Positions 32,418 through 41,080 are shown, counted from the stretch's first letter. The stretch is DNA of 64,000 bases from Thermosynechococcus sp. (GCF_025999095.1 NZ_AP024678.1:1333527-1397526); one strand, 5' to 3'. Made by a program: numbers and translations. Notes: a model not told the origin generated them from the letters alone.

Positions 32418-33809
32418 ATGCCCAAGCCTAAAGTCCTGTACATTTGCCGCGAGTGTGGTGCTCAGCACCTACAGTACTTTGGTTGCTGTCCCAGTTGTGG
32501 CCAGTGGAATACCCTTGATGAGCAGGTGGTTACCCCGGTAGAGACCGCTGCTCAATGGACCGCATCCCGAAAATCGACAACTCTCCAGCCCCTCAGTGCC
32601 AAAGCCTTAGGAGAGGTTAGCGAACAGCCCCAGAGCCGTTCTGCCTCTGGATTTACTGAGTTGGATCGGGTTTTGGGAGGAGGGATTGTTGCTGGCTCTC
32701 TGGTCTTGGTGGCGGGAGAACCGGGGATTGGCAAGTCTACCCTTTTGTTACAGATGGCAGCCACCTTGGGGCAACAGCAGCGGGTGCTCTATGTCTGTGC
32801 TGAGGAATCAGCGCAACAGGTGAAGTTGCGATCGCAACGACTGGGTATTGCTGCTCCTCCTGCCCTTTATCTCCTAGCAGAAACAGATTTAGACGTGATC
32901 CTGCAGGAACTCATCCATCTGCAACCCCAGCTGGCAATTATTGATAGCATCCAAGCAGTGTATTTGCCCCAACTGACCGCTGCCCCCGGATCGGTGTCTC
33001 AGGTACGGGAGGGAGCCGCCGCCTTGATGCGCTTAGCTAAGCGGCAGCAGATCAGTTTATTTATTGTTGGTCATGTAACAAAGGAGGGGGCGATCGCCGG
33101 TCCGAAGGTACTAGAACATCTCGTGGATACGGTGCTCTACTTTGAAGGCGATCGCTTTGCCAGTCATCGCCTCGTGCGTGCGGTCAAAAATCGCTTTGGT
33201 GCCAGTCAAGAAATTGGTGTCTTTGAAATGGGGGCGCAGGGTTTAGCCGAGGTCACAAATCCCTCGGCTCTGTTTTTGGGCGATCGCGAGCCAACCCCCG
33301 GCAGTGCCACCATTGTTGCCTGTGAAGGGACCCGTCCGCTGGTGGTTGAGTTGCAAAGTTTAGTTAGCCCCACCAGTTATTCCTCTCCTCGCCGCACAGC
33401 CACAGGCATTGAGTACAATCGCTTTCTGCAAATTTTAGCCGTAGTGGAAAAACGCCTAGGCGTGCCCCTCTCAAAGCTAGATGCCTATGTGGCCTCCTCA
33501 GGGGGGCTGAATGTGGCGGAACCCGCTGCTGATCTGGGGGTAGCGGTGGCGGTTGTGGCTAGTTTTCGCGATCGCTGGGTGCAACCCCAAACGGTAATCC
33601 TTGGCGAAGTGGGCCTAGGGGGACAGGTGCGAGCTATCTCTCAATTGGAATTACGGCTGCGGGAGGCGCTGAAGTTGGGATTTCGCCGGGCCATTATTCC
33701 CGAAAGCCAAGCCTGTGCGATCGCCGGCCTAGAGATTTATCCGGTGCGCCGCGTTAGCGATGCAATTGTGGCGGCCCTTGCCCCGATTGCCCCTGGAGAA
33801 TCCCCCTGA
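32418..33809 (+). CDS. radA: DNA repair protein RadA
   Basis: A 463-residue RecA-related ATPase that assists branch migration and processing of recombination intermediates. Domains in order: N-terminal C4 zinc finger (C-x2-C ... C-x2-C within residues 10-30), RecA-like ATPase with Walker A GEPGIGKST near residue 98, the RadA-specific KNRFG motif near residue 257, and a C-terminal Lon protease-like domain (from about 290) with D-A-Y-V-A-S-S-G-G-L. The Lon catalytic Ser-Lys pair is not expected to be active in RadA. It sits 8 bases after the FKBP gene. Confidence 0.96.
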   Translation: MPKPKVLYICRECGAQHLQYFGCCPSCGQWNTLDEQVVTPVETAAQWTASRKSTTLQPLSAKALGEVSEQPQSRSASGFTELDRVLGGGIVAGSLVLVAGEPGIGKSTLLLQMAATLGQQQRVLYVCAEESAQQVKLRSQRLGIAAPPALYLLAETDLDVILQELIHLQPQLAIIDSIQAVYLPQLTAAPGSVSQVREGAAALMRLAKRQQISLFIVGHVTKEGAIAGPKVLEHLVDTVLYFEGDRFASHRLVRAVKNRFGASQEIGVFEMGAQGLAEVTNPSALFLGDREPTPGSATIVACEGTRPLVVELQSLVSPTSYSSPRRTATGIEYNRFLQILAVVEKRLGVPLSKLDAYVASSGGLNVAEPAADLGVAVAVVASFRDRWVQPQTVILGEVGLGGQVRAISQLELRLREALKLGFRRAIIPESQACAIAGLEIYPVRRVSDAIVAALAPIAPGESP

Positions 33810-33812
33810 GGC

Positions 33813-34379
33813 TTATCCTTGCCCGTCCAATTTATCCCTAGGAGGTTTGAGGCAGATACCCCATTGGTGGAGGGGCAGTGCAAAGCCAGCCGTTACAAGA
33901 TACACTTCCGTCATCAGGGGACTGAGTTGCTGACACAGGGCACCGAGGCGATCGCGAAAACAGCGACCACTGGCAGAGGCAGGAACGACTCCCCAGCCCA
34001 CCTCTTCGGCAACCAAAATGAGTTGAGCGGCACAGGCTTGCACACTCGCCAGGAATTCGGCAACGGTTGCTTGCCATTGATCTTGGGATTGATCTAAGCA
34101 ATTGGCCACCCATGTTCCCAAGGAATCCACAAGAGCGCAATGATCAGACGGCAGATCACGCACTAGGGCAGCCAGTTCAAGGGGACATTCTCGCAACTCC
34201 CACGCAGCGGGGCGGCGGGCACGGTGCTGTTCAATCCGCTCTAACCATTCCATATCCTCTGGGGAGGCGATCGCCGTCGCAATATAAATCACAGGTTGTT
34301 TGCTTTGGGCAGCAAGGGCTTCTGCCCATTCACTCTTGCCGCTGCGAGTCGGACCGGTCACCAAGGCATGATCAGGCAT
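33813..34379 (-). CDS. cobU: Adenosylcobinamide kinase / adenosylcobinamide-phosphate guanylyltransferase
   Basis: A 188-residue bifunctional enzyme of the nucleotide-loop assembly pathway of cobamides: it phosphorylates adenosylcobinamide and then adds GMP. The P-loop GPTRSGKSEWAE is at residue 9. H-R-A-R-R-P-A-A-W-E-L-R-E near residue 52 holds the His that becomes guanylylated in CobU proteins. V-D-S-L-G-T-W-V-A-N (residue 85) and V-A-E-E-V-G-W-G-V-V-P (residue 122) complete the signature. It implies cobamide synthesis or salvage, relevant to the B12 riboswitch at 21.1 kb. It is the last gene of a nine-gene minus-strand run; no other cob gene is near. Confidence 0.94.
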   Translation of the reverse strand: MPDHALVTGPTRSGKSEWAEALAAQSKQPVIYIATAIASPEDMEWLERIEQHRARRPAAWELRECPLELAALVRDLPSDHCALVDSLGTWVANCLDQSQDQWQATVAEFLASVQACAAQLILVAEEVGWGVVPASASGRCFRDRLGALCQQLSPLMTEVYLVTAGFALPLHQWGICLKPPRDKLDGQG

Positions 34380-34395
34380 GATGAGGCCCTGTTGG

Positions 34396-35247
34396 CTAAC
34401 TCAACTGTCGCGGATCAAGACGCTCCCCTAGCCCCTCCCCAAGGAGCGAAAGACCCACTACAAGTAGTGTCATGGCCAGCCCCGGAAAGAGCGTTGTCCA
34501 CCACACACCCACCGACAACCCATCCAAGGCCTGTCGTAGATCTTGCCCCCATTCTGGTACCTGGGGCGGCAACCCTAAGCCCAAGAACCCCAGCCCTGCC
34601 AAGGTCAGGATGGCATCAGCGGCATTGAGGGTAAAGAGCACCGGAATACTGGGAAGCACATTCACCAAAAGATACCGGTGCAGAATTCGGGGGGTAGAGG
34701 CACCAAGGGCGCGGGCGGCTTCGATAAAAACCTCATTTTTTAGGCTCACCGTGTGGTTGCGCACTACCCGATAGTACTGGGGAATGTAGGCAACACTGAG
34801 GGCGATCGCCGCATTGAGCACCCCCTTGCCAACCACAAAGGCCACCGTCACCGCCAGTAATAGCCCCGGTAACGTGTAGAGCGTATCCATAAAAAAGAGT
34901 AGCCCGCGATCTAGCCAGCCCCCTTGGTAACCACTGAGCAGTCCGAGGGGTACCCCCACCGCCAAGCTCAAAACCGTTGCCAGCAAGACCACCTGCAAAG
35001 CCGCTTGGGCACCAAAGATTGTGCGTGCAAACACATCATAGCCAAGGCGATTGGTGCCGAACCAGTGCTGCGGCGAGGGGGGCGCATGAATCGGAAAGTC
35101 AAGAAATTCTTGGGGGTTGGCAATCCAACCAAGGGCTTGGCCAAGGGGAGCAAGAACCGCCAGTAGCAGAAAAGCCCCACAAATGACCCCTCCCACCAGT
35201 AATAACCAATCCGAGAGGCTGAATTTCTGCCAACGGTGGTCGATCAT
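34396..35247 (-). CDS. ABC transporter permease, OppC/DppC type (orphan)
   Basis: The ATG at 35247, 4 bases after the argF stop, gives 283 residues and the usual N-terminus with one membrane segment (about 15-35); the frame runs further upstream inside argF but that part is not family-like. It has H-x-F-G-T-x-x-L-G-Y-D-V-F-A-R-x-I-F-G-A near residue 70, further membrane segments, and the EAA loop (EAARALGASTPRILHRYLLVN near 185-205) that contacts the ATPase. Family members import oligopeptides, dipeptides or nickel. The other subunits are not nearby, so it must pair with components encoded elsewhere. Possible co-transcription with argF. Confidence 0.87.
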   Translation of the reverse strand: MIDHRWQKFSLSDWLLLVGGVICGAFLLLAVLAPLGQALGWIANPQEFLDFPIHAPPSPQHWFGTNRLGYDVFARTIFGAQAALQVVLLATVLSLAVGVPLGLLSGYQGGWLDRGLLFFMDTLYTLPGLLLAVTVAFVVGKGVLNAAIALSVAYIPQYYRVVRNHTVSLKNEVFIEAARALGASTPRILHRYLLVNVLPSIPVLFTLNAADAILTLAGLGFLGLGLPPQVPEWGQDLRQALDGLSVGVWWTTLFPGLAMTLLVVGLSLLGEGLGERLDPRQLS

Positions 35248-35251
35248 TTCC

Positions 35252-36166
35252 CTATACCAAAAGACTGGCAAGTAGAGCCTTCTGGGCATGGAGGCGATTT
35301 TCGGCCTGCTCCCAAACCCGCGACTGCGGTCCTTCGAGGACACGGGCAGTAATTTCCTCATCGCGGTGAGCCGGCAGGCAATGGAGAACGATCGCCCGCG
35401 GATCCGCAAGGGCTAGGAGTTGATCATTAATTTGGTAGGGCTGAAAAATGGGTTGGCGATCGCCCGCTTCTGCCTCCTGCCCCATACTGGCCCAAACATC
35501 GGTGTAAAGAGCCTGGGCACCCTTAGCCGCTGCCTGTGGGTCCGTGAGCACAGCCACTTCACTTTTACCGCCACTCAGGGCCTTGGCTTGCGCCACAATA
35601 TCGGGCAAAGGCGCAAACTGTGGTGGTGAAGCCACACGAATATTCACCCCCAAGAGGGCACAGCCCAGTAGCAGTGAATGGGCCACATTATTGCCATCGC
35701 CAACGTAGCAGAGGGTCAGTCCCGCCAATGTGCCAAAGGATTCCCGCAGCGTCAGCAAATCCGCCAAAATCTGGCAGGGGTGCTCGCGATCGGTGAGGGC
35801 ATTAATCACCGGTATCCGTGCATAGTCGGCAAAAAGTTGCAGTTCTGCCTGACCATAGGTGCGAATCGCCACCGCATCCAAATAGCGATCCAATACCCGT
35901 GCTGTATCGGGCAAGGGTTCACCGCGCCCCACCTGTGTGGATTGGGGATTCAGGTCAATGACTTGGCCCCCTAGTTGGTACATTGCCACCGTAAAGCTGA
36001 CGCGGGTACGGGTGGAAGCCTTCTGAAACAGCAGCCCCAAGACCTTAGGACACTGGGGAGCCACCTTGCCGATTTTCATCTGGGCTGCTAAATCCAGCAG
36101 ATACTCCGCCTCTGCCCGTGAGAGGTCGGCGATGCTCAGCAAATCACGGCCCCGCAGTGTTTCCAT
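35252..36166 (-). CDS. argF: Ornithine carbamoyltransferase
   Basis: Catalyses carbamoyl phosphate + ornithine to citrulline in arginine synthesis. The ATG at 36166 is favoured by GGGGAGA upstream; an alternative start 18 bases earlier exists. The 304-residue protein has FQKASTRTRVSF near residue 46 (carbamoyl phosphate), the H-P-C-Q-I-L-A-D motif near residue 128, VGDGNNVAHSL near residue 150, V-x-T-D-V-W-A-S-M-G-Q-E near residue 222 and H-C-L-P-A-H-R near residue 262, all diagnostic of OTCase rather than ATCase. An OppC-type permease gene follows 4 bases on. Confidence 0.96.
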   Translation of the reverse strand: METLRGRDLLSIADLSRAEAEYLLDLAAQMKIGKVAPQCPKVLGLLFQKASTRTRVSFTVAMYQLGGQVIDLNPQSTQVGRGEPLPDTARVLDRYLDAVAIRTYGQAELQLFADYARIPVINALTDREHPCQILADLLTLRESFGTLAGLTLCYVGDGNNVAHSLLLGCALLGVNIRVASPPQFAPLPDIVAQAKALSGGKSEVAVLTDPQAAAKGAQALYTDVWASMGQEAEAGDRQPIFQPYQINDQLLALADPRAIVLHCLPAHRDEEITARVLEGPQSRVWEQAENRLHAQKALLASLLV

Positions 36167-36305
36167 CACAAATCTCCCCACCAAAACTGGTATCCACTCA
36201 TGGTAGCAATCTCAGAGGTCTTGCCAAGGTACAAATACAGCCGTTTTCTAAAATAGGGGGCATTGAGGAACTCCCAGCCTGTTCAAAAGTGACCTTCTAA
36301 GAGGG

Positions 36306-36953
36306 CTATCCCTGCGAGGCTCCCAACCGCGGCTCCGTCCCCGCAAGGAGCCGTTGGATATTACTCTGGTGTCGCCAAATCACAAAAGCCCCCGCAATCA
36401 CGCTAAAGCTCACAAACGGCCACGACTGGGTAAAGAACCAAAACCAAAAGGGCAAGGCTATAGCAGCAGTAATTGAACTCAGGGAAACAATGCGGCTGAC
36501 CGCCAAGACCACCAGAAACACCCCAAAGGTGGCCAATGCAGTGGGGGCATTCAGGGCAAGGAGCACCCCTAAACCAGTGGCAACGGATTTGCCGCCGCGC
36601 CCGCCTAACCAAATCGGCTTACTGTGGGCCAAAACGGCAATGAAGGCGATCGCCAGCAGCACAAATTCCAACCAACTGGCGGGCACTGTACTCCAAGATT
36701 GCCCCAAAAGCCAACGCCCCAAAAGAACTGCCCCTAGGCCCTTGCCCACATCGACTAAAAACGTCACCAAGCCGGGGCCTTTGCCCACCACCCGCAGCAC
36801 ATTGGTCGCCCCCGTTGAACCAGAGCCATGCTCACGAATATCAATCCCCCGCAGCCCTTTCGCCAGGAGGTAGCCTGTGGGAATCGAGCCAAGCAGGTAG
36901 CTAATGAGCGCCAGCAGTCCAAGGATCAGTGCAGTGGTCACAGGAACCTCCAA
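36306..36953 (-). CDS. plsY: Acyl-phosphate:glycerol-3-phosphate acyltransferase PlsY
   Basis: A 215-residue polytopic membrane enzyme that starts phospholipid synthesis by acylating glycerol 3-phosphate. The three family motifs are present: SYLLGSIPTGYLLAK with G-S-I-P (residue 22), HGSGSTGATNVLR with G-S-G-x-x-G-A-x-N (residue 42), and K-P-I-W-L-G-G-R-G-G-K-S-V-A-T near residue 112. About six hydrophobic segments. It lies 12 bases after the DUF3086 gene and about 140 bases before argF. Confidence 0.95.
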   Translation of the reverse strand: MEVPVTTALILGLLALISYLLGSIPTGYLLAKGLRGIDIREHGSGSTGATNVLRVVGKGPGLVTFLVDVGKGLGAVLLGRWLLGQSWSTVPASWLEFVLLAIAFIAVLAHSKPIWLGGRGGKSVATGLGVLLALNAPTALATFGVFLVVLAVSRIVSLSSITAAIALPFWFWFFTQSWPFVSFSVIAGAFVIWRHQSNIQRLLAGTEPRLGASQG

Positions 36954-36965
36954 AGGGGACTGAAA

Positions 36966-37934
36966 CTACTCAAAGAAATCAGAACTACGGCTAGGACGCA
37001 ACTGGGGTTCAGGGGCAAAACCCAAAAGCAAGGGATATTGCAGCAGCGACAGGCTGACTTGGGGTTGGGACTCATCAATGAGAATCAGGGGGATGTAGTC
37101 CTCCTGCTCGAGGCGATCGGCGCGAAAGGCGAGGGCATCGGCGGATTCAAATAGGGCGACCCCTTGGTCGGGGCCGAAGTCTTGGCGAGTGATTCCCAAG
37201 CAGTCCTGGAGGCCACGTCGCCAGTCTCCTAGGCGCTCAGGGGAATCAGCCAAAACCAAAACCCGCAACATCTCTCCATAAAAGTCCCGTAGGATCGAGA
37301 TGATGGCCGAGGCAACAAGGATATTTTGCAACCGACTCGGGAGCGATCGCAGGGCACCCCGTCCCCCAAGATCAAAGAACCAACTTTCAACCCGCTCAGC
37401 GTGAACTTGCTCAAATGTGCGTCGCAACTGCCAAGGGGGGCCGTAGTAGTTGGGACTACTCCGATATTGCTCTAGCAAACGGCGGATGCGATCCGCTTCC
37501 TCCTGAAACCCCTCATCAAGAATTAACTTAGGGGGTGTTGTGGCCGTTTCTGCTGGGGCAGGGACAGTTTCCGCGACAGCGGGCGCCGCGGGCAGCAGTT
37601 CCATTTCCTCAACGGTGGCCGCCAACTCCTGCATGCTCTTGACGAGAAACTCCTTAAACCCCTGCACCCGAATCGCGAGTTCTTGGGAGGCACCCACAAA
37701 GTTACGGCGTAGCTCCTGTTCAATGCGTTCCTTGCGCCGTTCGAGTTGTTCAATGGTTAGTTGCAGACTTTGTTGCCGCTCTTCAAGGGACTTGAGGCGA
37801 TCGTGGACCAGACGATGAAACTCGGCATCGAGGGCTTGAATTTCAGCTTTGAGGGCATCGCGCTGGGCTTTGAGAGTCGCTAGTTCCTCTGAGGTAGGTG
37901 CAGAGGAATCAGTCACTGTAGGGTCCTGCGTCAT
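36966..37934 (-). CDS. DUF3086 family coiled-coil protein
   Basis: A 322-residue cyanobacterial protein of unknown function. Residues 15-90 are a long coiled coil (E-E-L-A-T-L-K-A-Q-R-D-A-L, then SLEERQQSLQLTIEQLERRK). After a low-complexity A/P/V linker (about 115-140) comes a globular domain with D-E-G-F-Q-E-E-A-D-R-I-R-R-L-L, N-Y-Y-G-P-P-W-Q-L-R-R-T-F-E and F-G-P-D-Q-G-V-A-L-F-E, recognised as DUF3086. No membrane segment. Its start overlaps the DUF3119 gene by 26 bases, and plsY follows, so the three are one operon; a link to membrane biogenesis is possible but only by context. Confidence 0.82.
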   Translation of the reverse strand: MTQDPTVTDSSAPTSEELATLKAQRDALKAEIQALDAEFHRLVHDRLKSLEERQQSLQLTIEQLERRKERIEQELRRNFVGASQELAIRVQGFKEFLVKSMQELAATVEEMELLPAAPAVAETVPAPAETATTPPKLILDEGFQEEADRIRRLLEQYRSSPNYYGPPWQLRRTFEQVHAERVESWFFDLGGRGALRSLPSRLQNILVASAIISILRDFYGEMLRVLVLADSPERLGDWRRGLQDCLGITRQDFGPDQGVALFESADALAFRADRLEQEDYIPLILIDESQPQVSLSLLQYPLLLGFAPEPQLRPSRSSDFFE

Positions 37935-38328
37935 TGTGAACCGTGGAAATAAAGGCTGTGCGTGGGCAGCGTTCTTGGAGGCATTGTACTAAAGTTTTGG
38001 CGTCGAACAGAATCGGCAGAAAGTGGATATTCTTGACCTCCCGAAAATAGAAGAGCACCGGAAAGGCCGGCCAAAAGACTTGCCAGTGCTGCCATTGCTG
38101 ATAGGGAAAGTGCCGAATCTGTTGGCTACCCCGATAGACATCGAGCGCGGTTGCCGTAAACTCCAAGCGTAGCGTTGCCGCCTGCACAGCCAAAAATAGG
38201 GCAAAGAGGGAAAGGGGCAACCCCAACCACCAACGCAGCCACCCCAGGGGCACACTCAACAGCAGCACACCGAGGGGGACGGCAAATGAAGGTTGAAGGC
38301 GAACAGTGGCCAGGGGGGGGTCTTGCAT
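37909..38328 (-). CDS. DUF3119 family membrane protein
   Basis: A 139-residue protein conserved in cyanobacteria and plastids; function unknown. Two hydrophobic segments at about 12-32 and 34-52, then a beta-rich PH-like part with L-R-L-E-F-T-A-T-A-L-D-V-Y-R-G and I-R-H-F-P-Y-Q-Q-W-Q-H-W-Q-V-F-W, ending F-Y-F-R-E-V-K-N-I-H-F-L-P-I-L-F-D. This signature is DUF3119. It starts 4 bases after the Pro-rich exported protein gene and overlaps the DUF3086 start. Confidence 0.82.
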   Translation of the reverse strand: MQDPPLATVRLQPSFAVPLGVLLLSVPLGWLRWWLGLPLSLFALFLAVQAATLRLEFTATALDVYRGSQQIRHFPYQQWQHWQVFWPAFPVLFYFREVKNIHFLPILFDAKTLVQCLQERCPRTAFISTVHNDAGPYSD

Positions 38329-38332
38329 GGGG

Positions 38333-39631
38333 TTACTCCTGAGGGGGCGTCGGCTCCTCTAATTGTGGCAAATCCTTTGGCGGGGGCGCAGTCGCCTCTT
38401 CAGTGACCTCAGAGGCAGGAGCCGCTGGCGTGGGTTCAGCCCCAGCAGGAGCGGGTTGAGCAGGGACGCGCGGGCTAACAAGAACAGAACGAGTTGGACT
38501 TTCTGCTTTTTTGAAGGGATTCAGACGCTGCCAGAAGGGTTTTTGCGGTGCTGGTGTCTCTTTTTCTGCTTCAACCCTAACTGTTGGTTCTGGGGTTAGC
38601 TCAGGGGCAACAGGGGTTGCTTCTGGGGTGGGTGGGACTTCCTCTACTGCCTCTGCGGGGGGTGTGGGTGGGGATTCCTCAGCAACGGGAGTAGTGGGTG
38701 CTTCAACGACAGGCATTGCTTCTGGGGTGGGTTCTGGGGTGGGTTCAGGGGGGAGGTTGCTGGGGAGATCTGGGCTGAGGCTGCTTTGGAGATTTTTCGC
38801 CGCCAGTTCTCCCCGTAGCAGGCGCGAGAGGACATCCTTGCCATTGGGTTGATAGGTGACGAGGCGGGTAATGGGATTGTGGGGAGAGGGGATGCGCTGA
38901 CCATTGCCATCCAGAAGTTCGAGCCGCACCCAGTTATCCCCCGGCTGCAGTCCAGTGAGATAGTAGGCCTGCCAGCGATCGACCGTGAAGGATTGACCAT
39001 TGATCGTGCAGCGCACCTGCCAGCCTTTCTCATTGTTTAATTGCCGATCCAACGGTAGGTTGCTGAGATAAAAGTCGAGGAGCACGGGTTCAGCACCATA
39101 GGTACCGCTGGGCTGATTGTAGGTGAGCAGGGGAAGACTGGCAGCTCGAGTGTCCTCATCTGCGGTGTAGAGATGAAACACGGTTTGAGCGTAGGCAAGG
39201 GGGTTTTTGATGCTTTCGCCCCAGGGGTACACGACAAAGGCCCGCAGCAGGTGGGTACCCGGCTCAAGGTTAGTAAACTCAATGGGGGTGCTCAGGTCAT
39301 AGACACTGCGGCTGGGCAGATCATCGAGCACCACCTCCACATGGGGCCCCAAGCCTGTGCGCTGATCCTGAAACAGGCGTAGCCCTTCGACACTGAGCTT
39401 GACAGTGACGTTGCGACTTTGGAGTGTTTGGTTGACTTCGGGGGTGAGAATTTTCAGCCGCGGCTCATAGCGATCGAACCAATCTTTCATATCCTCAATG
39501 GCCACCGGCGCCGCCACCTCTGCTAGGGAGCCACTGGATTTTGCGGCGGCGATGTCCCCGCTTGACCACAGGAAAATGAGGCTGAGAACCAAAGCGATCG
39601 CCCGTTGCCAACAGACCTGCCAACCCTTCAT
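38333..39631 (-). CDS. Exported protein with Pro/Glu-rich C-terminus, function unknown
   Basis: From the ATG at 39631, preceded by GAGGTG, it has 432 residues. The signal region (about 1-30) contains A-I-A-L-V-L-S-L-I-F-L-W-S-S. Residues 45-270 form a beta-rich domain with L-K-I-L-T-P, V-E-V-V-L-D-D-L-P and N-L-E-P-G-T-H-L-L-R-A-F, like an immunoglobulin-type fold, and a second similar unit at about 170-270 (D-F-Y-L-S-N-L, L-Q-P-G-D-N-W-V-R-L-E-L-L-D). The last 140 residues are a P-E-P-T-P-E-type low-complexity tail that may span or bind peptidoglycan, as in TonB-like linkers. I do not know its role. It heads the DUF3119-DUF3086-plsY group. Confidence 0.75.
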   Translation of the reverse strand: MKGWQVCWQRAIALVLSLIFLWSSGDIAAAKSSGSLAEVAAPVAIEDMKDWFDRYEPRLKILTPEVNQTLQSRNVTVKLSVEGLRLFQDQRTGLGPHVEVVLDDLPSRSVYDLSTPIEFTNLEPGTHLLRAFVVYPWGESIKNPLAYAQTVFHLYTADEDTRAASLPLLTYNQPSGTYGAEPVLLDFYLSNLPLDRQLNNEKGWQVRCTINGQSFTVDRWQAYYLTGLQPGDNWVRLELLDGNGQRIPSPHNPITRLVTYQPNGKDVLSRLLRGELAAKNLQSSLSPDLPSNLPPEPTPEPTPEAMPVVEAPTTPVAEESPPTPPAEAVEEVPPTPEATPVAPELTPEPTVRVEAEKETPAPQKPFWQRLNPFKKAESPTRSVLVSPRVPAQPAPAGAEPTPAAPASEVTEEATAPPPKDLPQLEEPTPPQE

Positions 39632-39700
39632 GCGCACCTCAGATGGTTGTAGTACCAAGGACAATTTTCGCAGACGGGCTGCCCACTTCCGCAATCAATT

Positions 39701-40405
39701 CTAGGGGCTGTAGATCACATGGCCACTGCTAAATTCCCGCACTTCGCCATTAGTGAGGCGCAGCTGCAATGTCCCGCGATCGCTAATTCCCACCCCGATG
39801 CCCTGCCACCGCTGTTCTCCTTGGACAAGAGTGAGCGATCGCCCCCGCAGAAAGTCTCGCTGTGCAGCCACCCCCGCCCCCTGGGACCGTTGCCAACACC
39901 AAAGAAGTTCAGCACGAATGGTCGCCAAGAGGTCCAAGTCTGTGGGTACTGCTTCCCAAGGATCAAGAAGCTGATGAAGACTCATGGCTTGGGGCAGGCC
40001 CATGGCCTCAACATCTACACAGCGGTTCAGCCCCACCCCCACCACCAACCAAGGGGAACAGCGTTCACAGAGAATTCCCGCTAGTTTCTTGCCCTGAGCC
40101 ATTACATCATTGGGCCACTTCAACTGCAGGTGGCGATCCAGCGCTGGCCGCAGCCCACTCAACGCCCGCATCACCGCTATCCCCGCTTGGACACTGGGAG
40201 CAACGATCGCTGGCGAATCGGGCAAAATAAAGGAGGCCGTCAACACTCCCTGCGGGGATTGCCAAGGGCGGTTGTACTGACCGCGCCCCCGTGTTTGGGC
40301 CTGAGTATAGATGACTTGGCCGCCATAGAGGCGATCGGCATGGTGCAAGGCCCATGTATTTGTGCTCTCACAGGTCTCTAGCCACACCAACCAAGGAAAA
40401 TCCAT
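39701..40405 (-). CDS. birA: Biotin--[acetyl-CoA-carboxylase] ligase
   Basis: A 234-residue biotin protein ligase without the N-terminal helix-turn-helix of E. coli BirA, so it should not act as a repressor. Motifs: E-T-C-E-S-T-N-T-W-A near residue 10, the adenylate-binding loop GRGQYNRPWQSP near residue 40 (normally G-R-G-R-x-G-R-x-W, so the second Arg and the Gly are replaced), LKWPNDVMAQGKKLAGIL near residue 97 with the biotin-contacting Lys, and VVGVGLN near residue 120. It modifies the BCCP subunit of acetyl-CoA carboxylase. Six bases separate it from the upstream unknown gene. Confidence 0.92.
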   Translation of the reverse strand: MDFPWLVWLETCESTNTWALHHADRLYGGQVIYTQAQTRGRGQYNRPWQSPQGVLTASFILPDSPAIVAPSVQAGIAVMRALSGLRPALDRHLQLKWPNDVMAQGKKLAGILCERCSPWLVVGVGLNRCVDVEAMGLPQAMSLHQLLDPWEAVPTDLDLLATIRAELLWCWQRSQGAGVAAQRDFLRGRSLTLVQGEQRWQGIGVGISDRGTLQLRLTNGEVREFSSGHVIYSP

Positions 40406-40411
40406 AGCGAT

Positions 40412-41080
40412 CTACCCGTGCACTGAACTAGATGGCTCAATGAGTGCCTGCAACAGTTCTGGTTGCGGAGCCGTCCCCACCCGTGCACAAAACCCCTGCG
40501 GGATCTGGTGTAGCCACTGGGCCAGTGCTGCATAGCCTTCGCGAAGGGTTGTGATTTTCGCAGCAACAAAATAGCGATCGCCACCCTGGGGAGCTAGAAC
40601 GAGAATATGGGCCCTTTGGCAGTGATTCAAAGCAATTGCAATTTGGCTACCCCTAATCTCTGTTGGTGCGGTTTTCTCAATCATGGCGGCCAGTTCCTCT
40701 AAGGTAGCGGCGCCATCGTGATCGTCAAGGAGCCATGCTAAAGTATGAGCCAAGGCCGTAGGTTGGGCGATCGCCACCCATTCGGGACTGAGCAGAACCC
40801 CATAGGTTGCCAGGCCGTGGTGGGAACGCTTTTCAAAATTGGCCATCACCACAGCACCGGCAGGAAGATGCTCCCGTAGGCCAAGAGGCGGTTGATTGGC
40901 CCTGCCTTGGCAATGAAAGACACAGACGATCGGGTTTTTGCAGACGTAGCGCAAGTATTCCGAAAACTTGACCATCCCCAACAGCAAAATGTCAAAGTTG
41001 GGCAGCAGGGCGTGCACTGCCCCTTGGACTTTAGAAATTTGGAGAGGACAGGCAAAGGCTGTGGGAAGAGAGGGGATCAT
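40412..41080 (-). CDS. Protein of unknown function upstream of birA
   Basis: Not recognised. The full frame is 222 residues; an internal ATG at 40975 would give 187. No signal peptide or membrane segment. The centre reads V-V-M-A-N-F-E-K-R-S-H-H-G-L-A-T-Y-G-V-L-L-S, followed by helices (L-A-H-T-L-A-W-L-L-D-D-H-D-G-A-A-T-L-E-E-L-A-A-M-I) and A-L-N-H-C-Q-R-A-H-I-L-V-L-A-P-Q-G-G-D-R-Y-F, which might be a winged-helix-like unit. It precedes birA by 6 bases and is likely co-transcribed. Confidence 0.65.
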   Translation of the reverse strand: MIPSLPTAFACPLQISKVQGAVHALLPNFDILLLGMVKFSEYLRYVCKNPIVCVFHCQGRANQPPLGLREHLPAGAVVMANFEKRSHHGLATYGVLLSPEWVAIAQPTALAHTLAWLLDDHDGAATLEELAAMIEKTAPTEIRGSQIAIALNHCQRAHILVLAPQGGDRYFVAAKITTLREGYAALAQWLHQIPQGFCARVGTAPQPELLQALIEPSSSVHG

